64,000 nucleotides of DNA from Herbidospora sakaeratensis (GTDB taxonomy: Bacteria > Actinomycetota > Actinomycetes > Streptosporangiales > Streptosporangiaceae), in NCBI RefSeq assembly GCF_001570525.1, contig NZ_BBXC01000011.1, forward strand, positions 287,743 through 351,742, read 5' to 3'. A model generated the notes under the pieces. It made no database searches and was not told where the DNA came from. It worked only from the letters and a program-made list of their open reading frames with translations. The position numbers were made by a program, and so were the translations under genes. Shown here piece by piece: positions 32,205 to 40,546 of this stretch. Numbering within the stretch: the first letter of the stretch is position 1; every line of letters begins with the position of its first letter.

Positions 32205-32582
32205 GTGGTGATCGCCGACACGATGCAGGGGTACCCCTGCGACTGGCTCGTCTGGGCCGACCATCTGGTCAAGGGCGGGTTCCGGGTCGCCGTCTTCGAA
32301 TACGGCTTCGCGCCCCGCGCGAACGCGGGGCCGGGGAGATGACGGCCGTCGCCGCCGAGCTCAGGCGGGCCCGGGGCCCAGAAGATCGTGTACGCGGGCG
32401 GCTCGGTCGGCGGCGCGGTCGCGCTGGCCGCGGCCGCGAAGCCCGAGGACCTGTACGAGGCCACCGGCGGCAGCGAGCTGCGCGTCCACCCCGGATTGCT
32501 GCACGCGGGCGAGATGTTCAACGACCCGAAGCACGGCCCCGAGCTGCCGGCCGAGCTCGACGCGTTCCCGCAGAAGATCTAG
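32205..32582 (+). pseudogene. alpha/beta-hydrolase (dienelactone hydrolase-like) pseudogene
   Basis: The first frame reads VVIADTMQGYPCDWLVWADH and VKGGFRVAVFEYGFAP, then stops. A second frame continues with MTAVAAELRRA and a third with KIVYAGGSVGGAVALAAAAK (nucleophile elbow G-G-S-V-G-G) to the C-terminus. At least two frameshifts and an internal deletion after the elbow are needed to join them. The catalytic Asp/His region appears lost. It ends 4 bp into the HIT gene. Confidence 0.7.
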
Positions 32583-32995
32583 GCGCGCCTGATCGCCTCG
32601 GCCTCCCGGTCGAGCAGGCTGCGCTCCCGCGGGGCCCACTCGGCCTCGATCCGGAAGCCGTCACCCTCGTAGCGGGGGAAGACGTGCAGGTGGAGGTGGA
32701 AGACCTCCTGGAAGGCGGCGGCGCCGTCGGCGAGGAAGACGTTCACGCCCTCGCAGCGCAGCCCGGAACGGCGCAGCGCGCGGGCCATGCGGTGGCCGAT
32801 CCGCCAGACGTGCGCGCCGGTGTCCTCGTCGAGGTCTTCCAGTCCGACGGCGTGCACGCGCGGGATCACCAGCAGGTGGCCTGGGGTGACGGGCGCGATG
32901 TCCATGACGACCATCACCTGGTCGTCGGCGTAGGGGACGCTCGCCTCGGCCTCGCCGCGCACGATCGCGCAGAACACGCACTCTTCCTGAGTCAC
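32579..32995 (-). CDS. HIT-family nucleotide hydrolase/transferase
   Basis: A 138-residue HIT protein: CVFCAIVRGE with a zinc-type CxxC at the start, APVTPGHLLVIPRVHAVGL in the middle, and the histidine triad HLHLHVFPRY near residue 100. It likely acts on AMP- or GMP-linked substrates. The GTG start overlaps the stop of the RmlD-like gene (GTGA). Confidence 0.9.
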   Translation of the reverse strand: MTQEECVFCAIVRGEAEASVPYADDQVMVVMDIAPVTPGHLLVIPRVHAVGLEDLDEDTGAHVWRIGHRMARALRRSGLRCEGVNVFLADGAAAFQEVFHLHLHVFPRYEGDGFRIEAEWAPRERSLLDREAEAIRRA

Positions 32996-33807
32996 GACAG
33001 GAACTCCCGGGCGCCGCGCAGCCGCGTCTTCAGGTGACGTTGGGTCTGCGCGCAGTCGAGCCGCACGTCGCGCCGCCCCGGCAGCCCCACGTCGGCCCGC
33101 GTGCCGGACGGCAGCCGGGCCGGGTCGAGGCCGTCTCGCGCGGCGATCAGCAGGCCGAGTTCGTAGCGGCTCAGCACATCGGTGCCGGCCAGGTGGTGGA
33201 CGCCCGCGCGGCCGGAGCCGGCGAGTTCGAGCAGCGCCGCCGCCAGGTCGGTGACGTGGACGGGGCAGCGCACGTCGTCGGTGAACAGGATGCCCGGCCG
33301 ATCGCCCGAGGCCAGGGTGTGGACCAGGGCCTCATGGGGCGAGCCGCCGTCGCCGATGATCAGGGAGGTCCGGGCGATCACGGCGGTGGGGTTGGTCGCC
33401 TGGATGGTCACCTCGGCCGCCGCCTTCGCCGCGCCGTAGGGGCTGTCGGGGTCGGGGACGGCGTCCTCGGCGTAGGTGACCGCCGCACCGGAGAAGACGG
33501 CGTCGCTGGACACCTGCACCAGCCGGATTCCCGGCGCTGTCGCGAGGGCGACGTTGGCGGCGCCCACGGCCGTGGTGGTCCAGTCGGACTGGCGGTAGGC
33601 GGCGTTGACGACGACGTCGGGGGCGACGTCGTCGACCAGGCGGGCCACGGCGGCGCGGTCACGGATGTCGAGCGCCCGCCAGTCGACTTCGGGGGCCGCT
33701 CCCGGACGGGTGAAGCAGGTGGCGGCCACGAGGTGGCCATGGGTTGTCGCCTGCCGCACGAGTTCGGCGCCCAGGAAGCCGGTGCCGCCAACGACCAGGA
33801 TCCTCAT
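32992..33807 (-). CDS. RmlD-like NAD(P)-dependent reductase
   Basis: A 271-residue short-chain dehydrogenase/reductase. The N-terminal MRILVVGGTGFLGAELVRQA is the NAD site, VQVSSDAVFSG the catalytic Ser/Thr region, and PDSPYGAAKAAAE the YxxxK motif. It resembles dTDP-4-dehydrorhamnose reductases but no rhamnose genes are nearby, so the substrate is open. The ATG at 33807 places the Rossmann strand at the N-terminus. Confidence 0.87.
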   Translation of the reverse strand: MRILVVGGTGFLGAELVRQATTHGHLVAATCFTRPGAAPEVDWRALDIRDRAAVARLVDDVAPDVVVNAAYRQSDWTTTAVGAANVALATAPGIRLVQVSSDAVFSGAAVTYAEDAVPDPDSPYGAAKAAAEVTIQATNPTAVIARTSLIIGDGGSPHEALVHTLASGDRPGILFTDDVRCPVHVTDLAAALLELAGSGRAGVHHLAGTDVLSRYELGLLIAARDGLDPARLPSGTRADVGLPGRRDVRLDCAQTQRHLKTRLRGAREFLS

Positions 33808-33869
33808 GCCAGCGACCGTAGTGGAAAACACGTTGCACGATCGGCCCGGCGGCCGGAAGGGTCGTGGGG

Positions 33870-34766
33870 ATGCATGCCAACCAGCTGACGGTGTCGCCCC
33901 GCATGGTGCGGGCGTTGGTCGACGAGCAGTTCCCCCAGTGGCGCGACCTGCCCGTCACCGGTGTCGTCTCCCATGGCACCGTCAACGCCATCTTCCGCAT
34001 CGGCGACCGCTACACCGCCCGCTTCCCCCTGCGACCGCCCGGCGGGGTCGAGCCGACCCGCCGCTGGCTGGAAGCCGAAGCCGAGGCGGCGGGCGAGCTG
34101 GCCGGGCTGACGCGGTTCCCCACGCCGGAACCGGTCGCGATCGGCGAGCCGGGGGCCGGCTATCCGGTGCCGTGGTCGGTGCAGACGTGGTTGCCCGGGG
34201 TCGTCGCCACCGACGACCATCCCGGGGAGTCGGCCGGGTTCGCGCACGACCTGGCCGATCTGGTCACCGACCTGCGGGCGATCGACACCCGGGGCCGGAC
34301 CTTCTCCGGGGGCGGGCGGGGCGGGGCGATCGACGTACACGAGGAATGGGTGGAGACCTGCCTGCGGCAGAGCGAGGCGCTGCTCGACGTGCCGCGGTTG
34401 CGCAAGATGTGGGCCGACTTCCGGGTGCTGCCGCGCCGGTCGGGCGACGTGATGACCCATGGCGATCTGCTGCCCGGGAACGTGCTGGTGGCGGGCGGGC
34501 GGTTGACGGGGATCCTCGACGTCGGCGGGTTCGGGGCGGCCGATCCGGCGCTCGATCTGCTGAGCGGATGGAATCTGCTGGAAAGCGGGCCCCGTCAGGT
34601 CTTCCGCGAACTGCTCGGGGTGGACGACCTCGAATGGGAGCGGGGCAAGGCGTGGGCGTTCGTGCAGGCGATCGGGTGTGTCTGGTACTACGTGCGGAGC
34701 AATCCGGTCATGGCGCAGCTGGGAAAACGTTGCCTCGACCGGTTGCTGGCCGACGCGCGGCCCTAG
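33870..34766 (+). CDS. aminoglycoside phosphotransferase-like kinase
   Basis: A 298-residue APH-fold protein with catalytic loop VMTHGDLLPGNVLV and metal motif GILDVGGFGAADPALDLLSG. In the latter, D-F-G is replaced by D-V-G. Related proteins annotated as macrolide or streptomycin phosphotransferase-like are common in actinomycetes; substrate unknown. The ATG at 33870 was preferred over an in-frame GTG two codons earlier. Confidence 0.87.
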   Translation: MHANQLTVSPRMVRALVDEQFPQWRDLPVTGVVSHGTVNAIFRIGDRYTARFPLRPPGGVEPTRRWLEAEAEAAGELAGLTRFPTPEPVAIGEPGAGYPVPWSVQTWLPGVVATDDHPGESAGFAHDLADLVTDLRAIDTRGRTFSGGGRGGAIDVHEEWVETCLRQSEALLDVPRLRKMWADFRVLPRRSGDVMTHGDLLPGNVLVAGGRLTGILDVGGFGAADPALDLLSGWNLLESGPRQVFRELLGVDDLEWERGKAWAFVQAIGCVWYYVRSNPVMAQLGKRCLDRLLADARP

Positions 34767-34822
34767 CCTCAGTGGACACAAATGGCTTTACATGACCCTG
34801 CGCCCTTTTCACACTTACCAGC

Positions 34823-35563
34823 ATGAACGCGGACGAGCGGTCATCCGGAGAACTGATAACAGAAGCCCTCCGCCTCTCGGACACCGACGACGAACGGTGG
34901 CAGATCGTCGCGACACTGCACCGGCGCGGCGACGCCGAGACCTTCGAGGCGGCGGCCCGGCTGTGCACCGGTGAGCTGGCCCGAGAGCGTGAACTCGGCG
35001 CCGACCTACTGGCCCAGCTCGGGCACCGAGACGACGTCAAGCCGTTCCTCGACCGGAGCCTGCCGATCCTGCGGGACATGGCACGGCGGGAACACGATCC
35101 TCTGGTGCTCCGTTCGGTGCTGTTCGCCCTGGGGCACCTCGGGGACGGGCGCGCTCTTCCCGAGGTGCTGAACGCGGCCGGCCATGACCACACCAGGGTT
35201 CGCTACGCCGCCGCGTGGAGCCTGCCGAATGTGATGGGCGACGATGCCGACGCCGTCGCGGCGCTGATCCGGATAAGCCGCGAATTGGACGATGACGAGA
35301 ACCGGGACTGCGCGACGACCGGTCTCGCGGGGCTCGACGCGGATGACACCACCATCCGCGAGGCCCTTGTGGCCCGGCTCGACGACACAAGCGTGGTCGT
35401 GGCCGCGGAGGCGGCGTACGGCCTGGCCAGACGGGGCGACCGGCGGGCGGAACACGTCGTCCGCCGTTATCTCGCCGGGCCCCACGACGACGAATACACA
35501 CGTTCGGTCATGGAATGGGCCGCCGAAGAACTCGGCCTCCCACGTACGGATGCGAGCATTTAG
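34823..35563 (+). CDS. HEAT-repeat protein
   Basis: A 246-residue protein made of HEAT-like helical repeats: SVLFALGHLGDGRALPEVLN, RVRYAAAWSLPNVMGDDADA, REALVARLDDTSVVVAAEAA, YGLARRGDRRAEHVVRRYLA. Such proteins are adaptors or scaffolds. No partner is clear. It stops 9 bp before the PAP2 gene on the same strand and probably shares its message. Confidence 0.85.
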   Translation: MNADERSSGELITEALRLSDTDDERWQIVATLHRRGDAETFEAAARLCTGELARERELGADLLAQLGHRDDVKPFLDRSLPILRDMARREHDPLVLRSVLFALGHLGDGRALPEVLNAAGHDHTRVRYAAAWSLPNVMGDDADAVAALIRISRELDDDENRDCATTGLAGLDADDTTIREALVARLDDTSVVVAAEAAYGLARRGDRRAEHVVRRYLAGPHDDEYTRSVMEWAAEELGLPRTDASI

Positions 35564-35572
35564 GGTCTCCGC

Positions 35573-36259
35573 ATGCGCGGACTCCCCCGCCCGCTGCGGA
35601 TCGTCGCCGAACCGGCCTTGTTGGTCGGCGCGTTCCTCCTCTTCTCGTTTCTGCACGCCGCGGCCGGACGAGGCGTCGCCGTCCGGGCGACCGCGAACGC
35701 GCTCACCCTTCAATCATGGGAACGCGCCCTCGGGCTGGACATCGAATCGCCCGCCAACCAGTGGCTCGTCCATCACCCGGCGCTCATCCAGCCGGCCGTG
35801 GTCTATTACCGCGGCTACTACGTCGTCCTGGCCGGCGTTCTGGTCTGGCTTTTCGTTCGCCACCGGGACGTCTACTTCAAAGCCCGCACCACCCTGTTGC
35901 TGATGGCCGCGCCCGCCCTCGTCGTGTTCTTCACGATCCCGATGTCGCCGCCGCGATTCGCCCTGCCGGGAATCGTCGACATCGTCGGGTCGAGAGGCGC
36001 GAACCTCTATTCCGCCTTTCCCAGCCTCCATTTCGGCTGGTCGCTCTGGGCCGCCTGCGCCGTCTGGGCCGCACGCCCACGCCTGGCGGTCCTGGCGTGG
36101 GCGTTTCCCGTCGGGATGGCGGTGGTGGTCGTCGTCACGGGCAACCACTACGTGCTCGACCTGGTGGCGAGCGTCGTGCTGCTCGCCGTCGCCATCGGGG
36201 TCAGGAGATGGTCAGACTCCCGTTGGAGTTCCGTGCGCACGTCACGACCGTCCGGGTAG
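35573..36259 (+). CDS. PAP2-family membrane phosphatase
   Basis: A 228-residue membrane protein with about six helices and the PAP2 motifs: a short PPRFALPG loop, AFPSLHFGWSLWAACAVWAA and VVTGNHYVLDLVASVVLL, carrying the catalytic His residues. The pattern resembles the inositolphosphotransferase/PAP2_3 group acting on lipid phosphates. Its last 59 bp overlap the convergent SGNH gene. Confidence 0.87.
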   Translation: MRGLPRPLRIVAEPALLVGAFLLFSFLHAAAGRGVAVRATANALTLQSWERALGLDIESPANQWLVHHPALIQPAVVYYRGYYVVLAGVLVWLFVRHRDVYFKARTTLLLMAAPALVVFFTIPMSPPRFALPGIVDIVGSRGANLYSAFPSLHFGWSLWAACAVWAARPRLAVLAWAFPVGMAVVVVVTGNHYVLDLVASVVLLAVAIGVRRWSDSRWSSVRTSRPSG

Positions 36260-37454
36260 CGGCGGTCAGCGCGCCCGAGAGGCACTGACCGAGGACGGTG
36301 TGGCCGGCGGCGTTCGGGTGCCACGACTCCTGGCAGGTCTGGAAGTAGGTCACGCAGGCGTTGGCCGCGCGCTGGATGCGGATCTTGTCCCAGCCCGACA
36401 GGCTCGTGACGTGGTTCCCGGTCGGCCCCTCCATCACCCTGACCGGCGTGGCGAGCGTGCCCGACGGGCTGCCCGGGTTCTCGCACAGGCGGGCGCCGTC
36501 GAAGGCCCGCTGCACGTCGAGCACACGCAGGTTGGCGGCCGGGCGCTCGGCGGCCAGGGTCGTGTACGCGTTCTTGACCAGGTCGCCGAGGTTGGAAGAG
36601 AAGACGTGGCCGGGGGCGAGGCTGGCGCGGTGGATGGGGCAACCGGCGGCGTACCGTTCCGCGCCCAGGTCGCGGAACTTGTCACGCGTGTCGGTGCGGC
36701 CGTCTTCGTCGCGGTACTGCGTGGCGACGTCCAGAGGCAGGGGGTTCGTGTACGTCTGGAGCACCACCTGGTGCACGCCGTCGGCGTCGACCTGGGCGAG
36801 GGTGTCGAGGATCTGCCGCAGCGCCGCGGTGGTCTCGTTGGTGGCCGTCACGACCTCCGCCGGGCTGCCGAGGTCGGACACCGTGCACGGCTCCTGCGGG
36901 ACGTCTCCCCCGAGGTAGGCCCAGAACTCCCACCAGCCGGTCCAGGCGTCGGCGATGAACCGGTTGGCGCACAACGTGGCGACGTCGCCGAAGGTGAACT
37001 GGCTGTTGTTGGACCCGAGCCCGATGAGGACGACGTCGATGTCGTGCGTCTGCGCGACGGCGCGCAACTGGTCGAGCTGCGACTTCACGGTGCGGCCGTT
37101 GGGCCGGGCGCTGGAGGCGTTGGCGACGTCGTGGGGCTGCCCGCCGGAGCAGGCCAGGTTGAAGCGGTCCTGGATGCCGGGAAGGTTGGCCTTGAACAAC
37201 GAGGCGTTGGCCGAGCGGTGGCAGAAGTAGGCGTTGTTGTTGGCCGCCGACCAGCCGGGGAAGCCCTGCGCGGCGCCGTTGGCGTCGACGACGGGCTGGT
37301 AGTCGCCCGCGCCTTCACCGCTGACGAAGCTGTCGCCGAGCGCGACGGCCGCGGTCGGAAGCGCGGCTTGCGCCGCACCGCTCTGGACGACGTGCAGGCC
37401 GGCCGTGGCTAAGAGGAGTGCCGTGGTGATCGCCGCTCGGCGGAGTATGCGCAT
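36201..37454 (-). CDS. secreted SGNH-family hydrolase (lipase/esterase)
   Basis: A 417-residue protein. A signal peptide (RRAAITTALLLATAGLHVVQ...AQA) is followed by block I VALGDSFVSGEGAGDY (nucleophile Ser), block III IGLGSNNSQFTF and block V ESWHPNAAGHTVLGQCLSGA (Asp/His replaced in context by H-P-N; His present). Eight or more cysteines fit a secreted enzyme such as Streptomyces-type lipases. The ATG at 37454 starts the signal peptide; a longer in-frame start lacks support. Confidence 0.87.
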   Translation of the reverse strand: MRILRRAAITTALLLATAGLHVVQSGAAQAALPTAAVALGDSFVSGEGAGDYQPVVDANGAAQGFPGWSAANNNAYFCHRSANASLFKANLPGIQDRFNLACSGGQPHDVANASSARPNGRTVKSQLDQLRAVAQTHDIDVVLIGLGSNNSQFTFGDVATLCANRFIADAWTGWWEFWAYLGGDVPQEPCTVSDLGSPAEVVTATNETTAALRQILDTLAQVDADGVHQVVLQTYTNPLPLDVATQYRDEDGRTDTRDKFRDLGAERYAAGCPIHRASLAPGHVFSSNLGDLVKNAYTTLAAERPAANLRVLDVQRAFDGARLCENPGSPSGTLATPVRVMEGPTGNHVTSLSGWDKIRIQRAANACVTYFQTCQESWHPNAAGHTVLGQCLSGALTAATRTVVTCARNSNGSLTIS

Positions 37455-37600
37455 GCGGAATTTCCTATCTAACCGACAGGTAATGGAGGGTATTCCGATG
37501 ACAACACGACTCACTCACCGAGTCAAGATCTTGTGAAGAACGCTTCCCCAAGAAGACCGCGTATCGGCCTGATCGTCAAGAGGTGCTGTACCGTGCCGTG

Positions 37601-37822
37601 ATGGATGCGATCGCCCTGCTCGACTGGCTGCTGGAGCACGAGGTCAACGCCCTGTTGAGAGTGGACGCCGACCGCGGCGGCGTCCGCCCGTGGACGTTTC
37701 ACGCGACCAACGGCGAATGGTTCGTCCGCGTCGACGCCTTCTCGTCCGACGAATGCCTGGAGAAGGCCCTCAAAGCCCTTGCGGACCACGGCCTCGTGCC
37801 GCCCGATGCCCTGGCATATTGA
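37601..37822 (+). CDS. small hypothetical protein
   Basis: A 73-residue protein (MDAIALLDWLLEHEVNALLR, RPWTFHATNGEWFVRVDAFS, ECLEKALKALADHGLVPPDA) with a mixed alpha/beta pattern. No family is recognised. A GTG at 37583 is an alternative start. It converges with the small SUKH-like gene. Confidence 0.5.
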   Translation: MDAIALLDWLLEHEVNALLRVDADRGGVRPWTFHATNGEWFVRVDAFSSDECLEKALKALADHGLVPPDALAY

Positions 37823-37825
37823 CGA

Positions 37826-38083
37826 TCACCCCTTCATTCGTCTCGCGAGGAAGTCGCACTCCTCAGGCGTGTCGCGTCTCGGGTCGGCGATGCCGAGCCA
37901 GTTGGCGAACTGGCATTCTCCGTAGCGGTCCATGAAGGCGACGTAGTCGGCCGGGAGACGGATGCCGAGGACGGCGAAGAACTCGTCCCACGAAAGGGCG
38001 TCGCGGTGGCGCGGCGTCGCCGGTGGGGGGACCAGCGCGGTCAGCCGGTCGAGCGCGGAGAGATCGGGAGTCACCGTGGGCAC
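37826..38083 (-). CDS. short SUKH-like partner of the DUF4132 gene
   Basis: An 85-residue protein. DALSWDEFFAVLGIRLPADY and VAFMDRYGECQFANWLGIAD match the first half of SMI1/KNR4 proteins (lGi.LP.dY..F...YG), and then it ends. It is much shorter than usual SUKH proteins. The GTG start lies 2 bp after the DUF4132 stop, so it is surely in the same operon. Confidence 0.6.
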   Translation of the reverse strand: MPTVTPDLSALDRLTALVPPPATPRHRDALSWDEFFAVLGIRLPADYVAFMDRYGECQFANWLGIADPRRDTPEECDFLARRMKG

Positions 38084-38085
38084 CT

Positions 38086-40419
38086 TCAGGCGGCGTTGAT
38101 CTGGCGGGTGATGGTCGGGTCGGTGATGGCGGTGTCGGCGGCCAGCAGCAGGGCCTTCGACAGGATGACCGACAACATGCCGCCGTCCTCCTCGAAGGGC
38201 AGGAAGACCTGGTTCCGGTCGACGCCAGGGACGATGCACAGGTAGGCATCGTTGGGTTCCATCAGGATGTTGCCCGAGCCAAGGTGGATCTTGTAGGTCC
38301 GCAGGTCGCCCCGTACCCGCAGGAAGCGGTCGGTCAGTTCGGCGCGGTCGGCGATGTGCAGTTTCGGCAGGAGGCGGGTCAGGACGTCGCGCCTCGTCGT
38401 GGCGCTCTCGGTCAGTTCGCCGAAGCCGTAGGAGTGCCAGTAGGCCTCGTGGCCGCCCATCGCCTGGGCGTCACGGCCGACCGAGGCCACCCCTACGGCC
38501 AGGTCGCATTCGCGCAGGAGCTCCGAGAAGATCAGCGGCGGGATGTCGCGCACGTCGGCCGAGAAGGTGATGCGGTCGGTGGAGCAGAGCGACGCCTGGC
38601 CTCCGTCGTCGTCGTGGTGGCTCGACGCCAGGTGCATGTCCCACCCTGCCCGCCAGCCCTTCAGGTCTCTGGTCACGGTGCACCGCTCGCCGTCGCCCGA
38701 GGAGCCGAAGTGGCCGAGGGTCAGGCCGGTCCAGCCTCGGTCGAGCAGCAGGGTCTTGGTCTGGCCGTAACGCAGGACGTGGCCGGCGAACCGGTTGGAG
38801 TAGGTGGCGGTCGCCTCCTCGGCCGGGGTCAGCAGGTAGAGCTCGCGGAAGACCTGCTTGAACGGCTGGCGCACGCCGGTCTCCAGGAGGTGGTCGCGCC
38901 AGGTCCGCACCTCGTCGGCGGTCGCGTTGACCGGATGCCACAACCTGACCGGCTCGGTCGGCGCATGGTGCTCACCGTCAAGGGTGGTGAGGGCCCAGCC
39001 GGTCTCCGTTCTGACCGGCAGGCCCGTGACGCCGTCCGCCGTCTGCCAGACCAGGGTGCGGGCGTAGTTGCCGGTGAGGGGGTGGTCGAGGAGGTGTTCG
39101 ACGACCTCGTGCCACGGCCATTCGCGTTCGTGGACGAGGGCCTGTTCCAGTCGGAGCCGTTCGGCCGCCTGGGCCTGCCGGATCTCCTTGAGGACGATCT
39201 TCAGGTCGGCCAGGACGGGGTCTTTCCTGATCGCCTGCGGGGCCGACTTCACCGGCTTTCCGGCGGCGTTCACGTAGCTCAAAGTGGGGCCGTCGACGTT
39301 CAGGCGCACGAGGTGGCCGTCGATCCGCTCCTCGCGGAGGCCGTGGGCGTCGAGGCCGAAGGTCGGCACCGTGCGGTCGAGCAGCTGGTCGTGCGACAGT
39401 CCGGTCTCGTCGGCCACCGCGGCGAGCGCCTTGGTGAGATTGTTCTGTACGGATCTCGACCGCGCCTTCGACTGGATCCGGGCCAGCGGCACGATCACGC
39501 CCAGGCCGCCCCGCCGGCTCAGCACGCCGACGACCGCGTTGGCCAGCGGTTCGCAGCGGCAGGTCGAGCCCATGCCGTTGCTGCCGGTGGCGCAGGTCAG
39601 GCCGACGTTCGTGAGCAGCGAGTTCACCCAGCGGTCCTCGATCACCTGGCAGGTCCAGATGAGGCCGCGTACCGGGATGATCGTGCGTTCCTTGAGGAAA
39701 CCGCCCTCGTCGTTGCGCTCGCGGTGGGCCGCCAGGCGCGTCAGCAGGTCACGGACCAGCGCGGTCGCGTCGGGGGTGAGCATCGAGGCGGCGGTCTTCA
39801 GCCATCGGGCGCTCGGTTTGGTCGAGCGTGCGGTCTTCCAGTGGCGCAGCAGCGGCAGCACCTCGACCAGGCGGTGGCCGTAGTCCTCCGCCATGAGCCG
39901 GGCGAAGGGGTCGCTCGCCCAGATCTCGTTCCTGACCACTCCGGCCGGGCCGTGCTCGGCCGGTTCGGTGATCAGCGCGTCGACCTGGTCGCCGATGGCG
40001 CCGCGGATCTTCTCCAGATGGGCATCCCACGGCGGCCTGTACCGCGAGCGGAACTCCGGGTCGAGCCAGTCGAAGACGTCGCGGCGCTCCTGGTGGTCGA
40101 AGCGGGCGGCCGCCGCGAAGGGGATGCGGAAGAACTCCTCGTATCGGATCAAGCCCGCGTCGCAGAACCATCCGGCCCGCCGGACGAGTCGGCGAAAATC
40201 GTCGAGGCTCCAGTCGATGTCGCGCTCGGCCACCGAACGCACCCGGTCCAGCACCCGTTCGTCGACGAATCCACGGCACAGCTGGAGCTGCGCCCAGTGC
40301 CCGTAGAGCGGCCAGTCGCGTTCGTCCTCGGGAAGGTGCCCCTCGTCGAAACGGAGGTAAGCCTCCCGATGCCAACTGTCGTCGTAGGTCATGAGCCGCT
40401 GGTAGAGCATGAAGATCAT
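38086..40419 (-). CDS. DUF4132 domain protein
   Basis: A 777-residue soluble protein. The C-terminal part (from about residue 530) matches DUF4132: VFRELYLLTPAEEATATYSN, HVLRYGQTKTLLLDRGW, DIPPLIFSELLRECDLAVGV, GDLRTYKIHLGSGNILMEPN. The N-terminal part is helical and rich in Arg and Trp. The function of the family is not established. It forms a two-gene unit with the short SUKH-like protein. Confidence 0.8.
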   Translation of the reverse strand: MIFMLYQRLMTYDDSWHREAYLRFDEGHLPEDERDWPLYGHWAQLQLCRGFVDERVLDRVRSVAERDIDWSLDDFRRLVRRAGWFCDAGLIRYEEFFRIPFAAAARFDHQERRDVFDWLDPEFRSRYRPPWDAHLEKIRGAIGDQVDALITEPAEHGPAGVVRNEIWASDPFARLMAEDYGHRLVEVLPLLRHWKTARSTKPSARWLKTAASMLTPDATALVRDLLTRLAAHRERNDEGGFLKERTIIPVRGLIWTCQVIEDRWVNSLLTNVGLTCATGSNGMGSTCRCEPLANAVVGVLSRRGGLGVIVPLARIQSKARSRSVQNNLTKALAAVADETGLSHDQLLDRTVPTFGLDAHGLREERIDGHLVRLNVDGPTLSYVNAAGKPVKSAPQAIRKDPVLADLKIVLKEIRQAQAAERLRLEQALVHEREWPWHEVVEHLLDHPLTGNYARTLVWQTADGVTGLPVRTETGWALTTLDGEHHAPTEPVRLWHPVNATADEVRTWRDHLLETGVRQPFKQVFRELYLLTPAEEATATYSNRFAGHVLRYGQTKTLLLDRGWTGLTLGHFGSSGDGERCTVTRDLKGWRAGWDMHLASSHHDDDGGQASLCSTDRITFSADVRDIPPLIFSELLRECDLAVGVASVGRDAQAMGGHEAYWHSYGFGELTESATTRRDVLTRLLPKLHIADRAELTDRFLRVRGDLRTYKIHLGSGNILMEPNDAYLCIVPGVDRNQVFLPFEEDGGMLSVILSKALLLAADTAITDPTITRQINAA

Positions 40420-40440
40420 CGAAGCAGACCGTACCGACAG

Positions 40441-40478
40441 AAAACGTCCCCGCCGCTGATCGCTCAGCGGCGGGGACG
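40441..40478 (-). terminator. terminator of the sugar-use operon
   Basis: CGTCCCCGCCGCTG and CAGCGGCGGGGACG form a perfect 14-bp stem with a 6-base loop. On the minus strand it is followed by TTTT. It lies about 70 bp after the stop of the GH95 gene. Confidence 0.85.
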
Positions 40479-40546
40479 CGCCGACCGCCGGGTCTCGGTG
40501 ACGGAACCCGGCATCCGGTGCGGCGGCGGCCCGCCGCGCCGGACTT

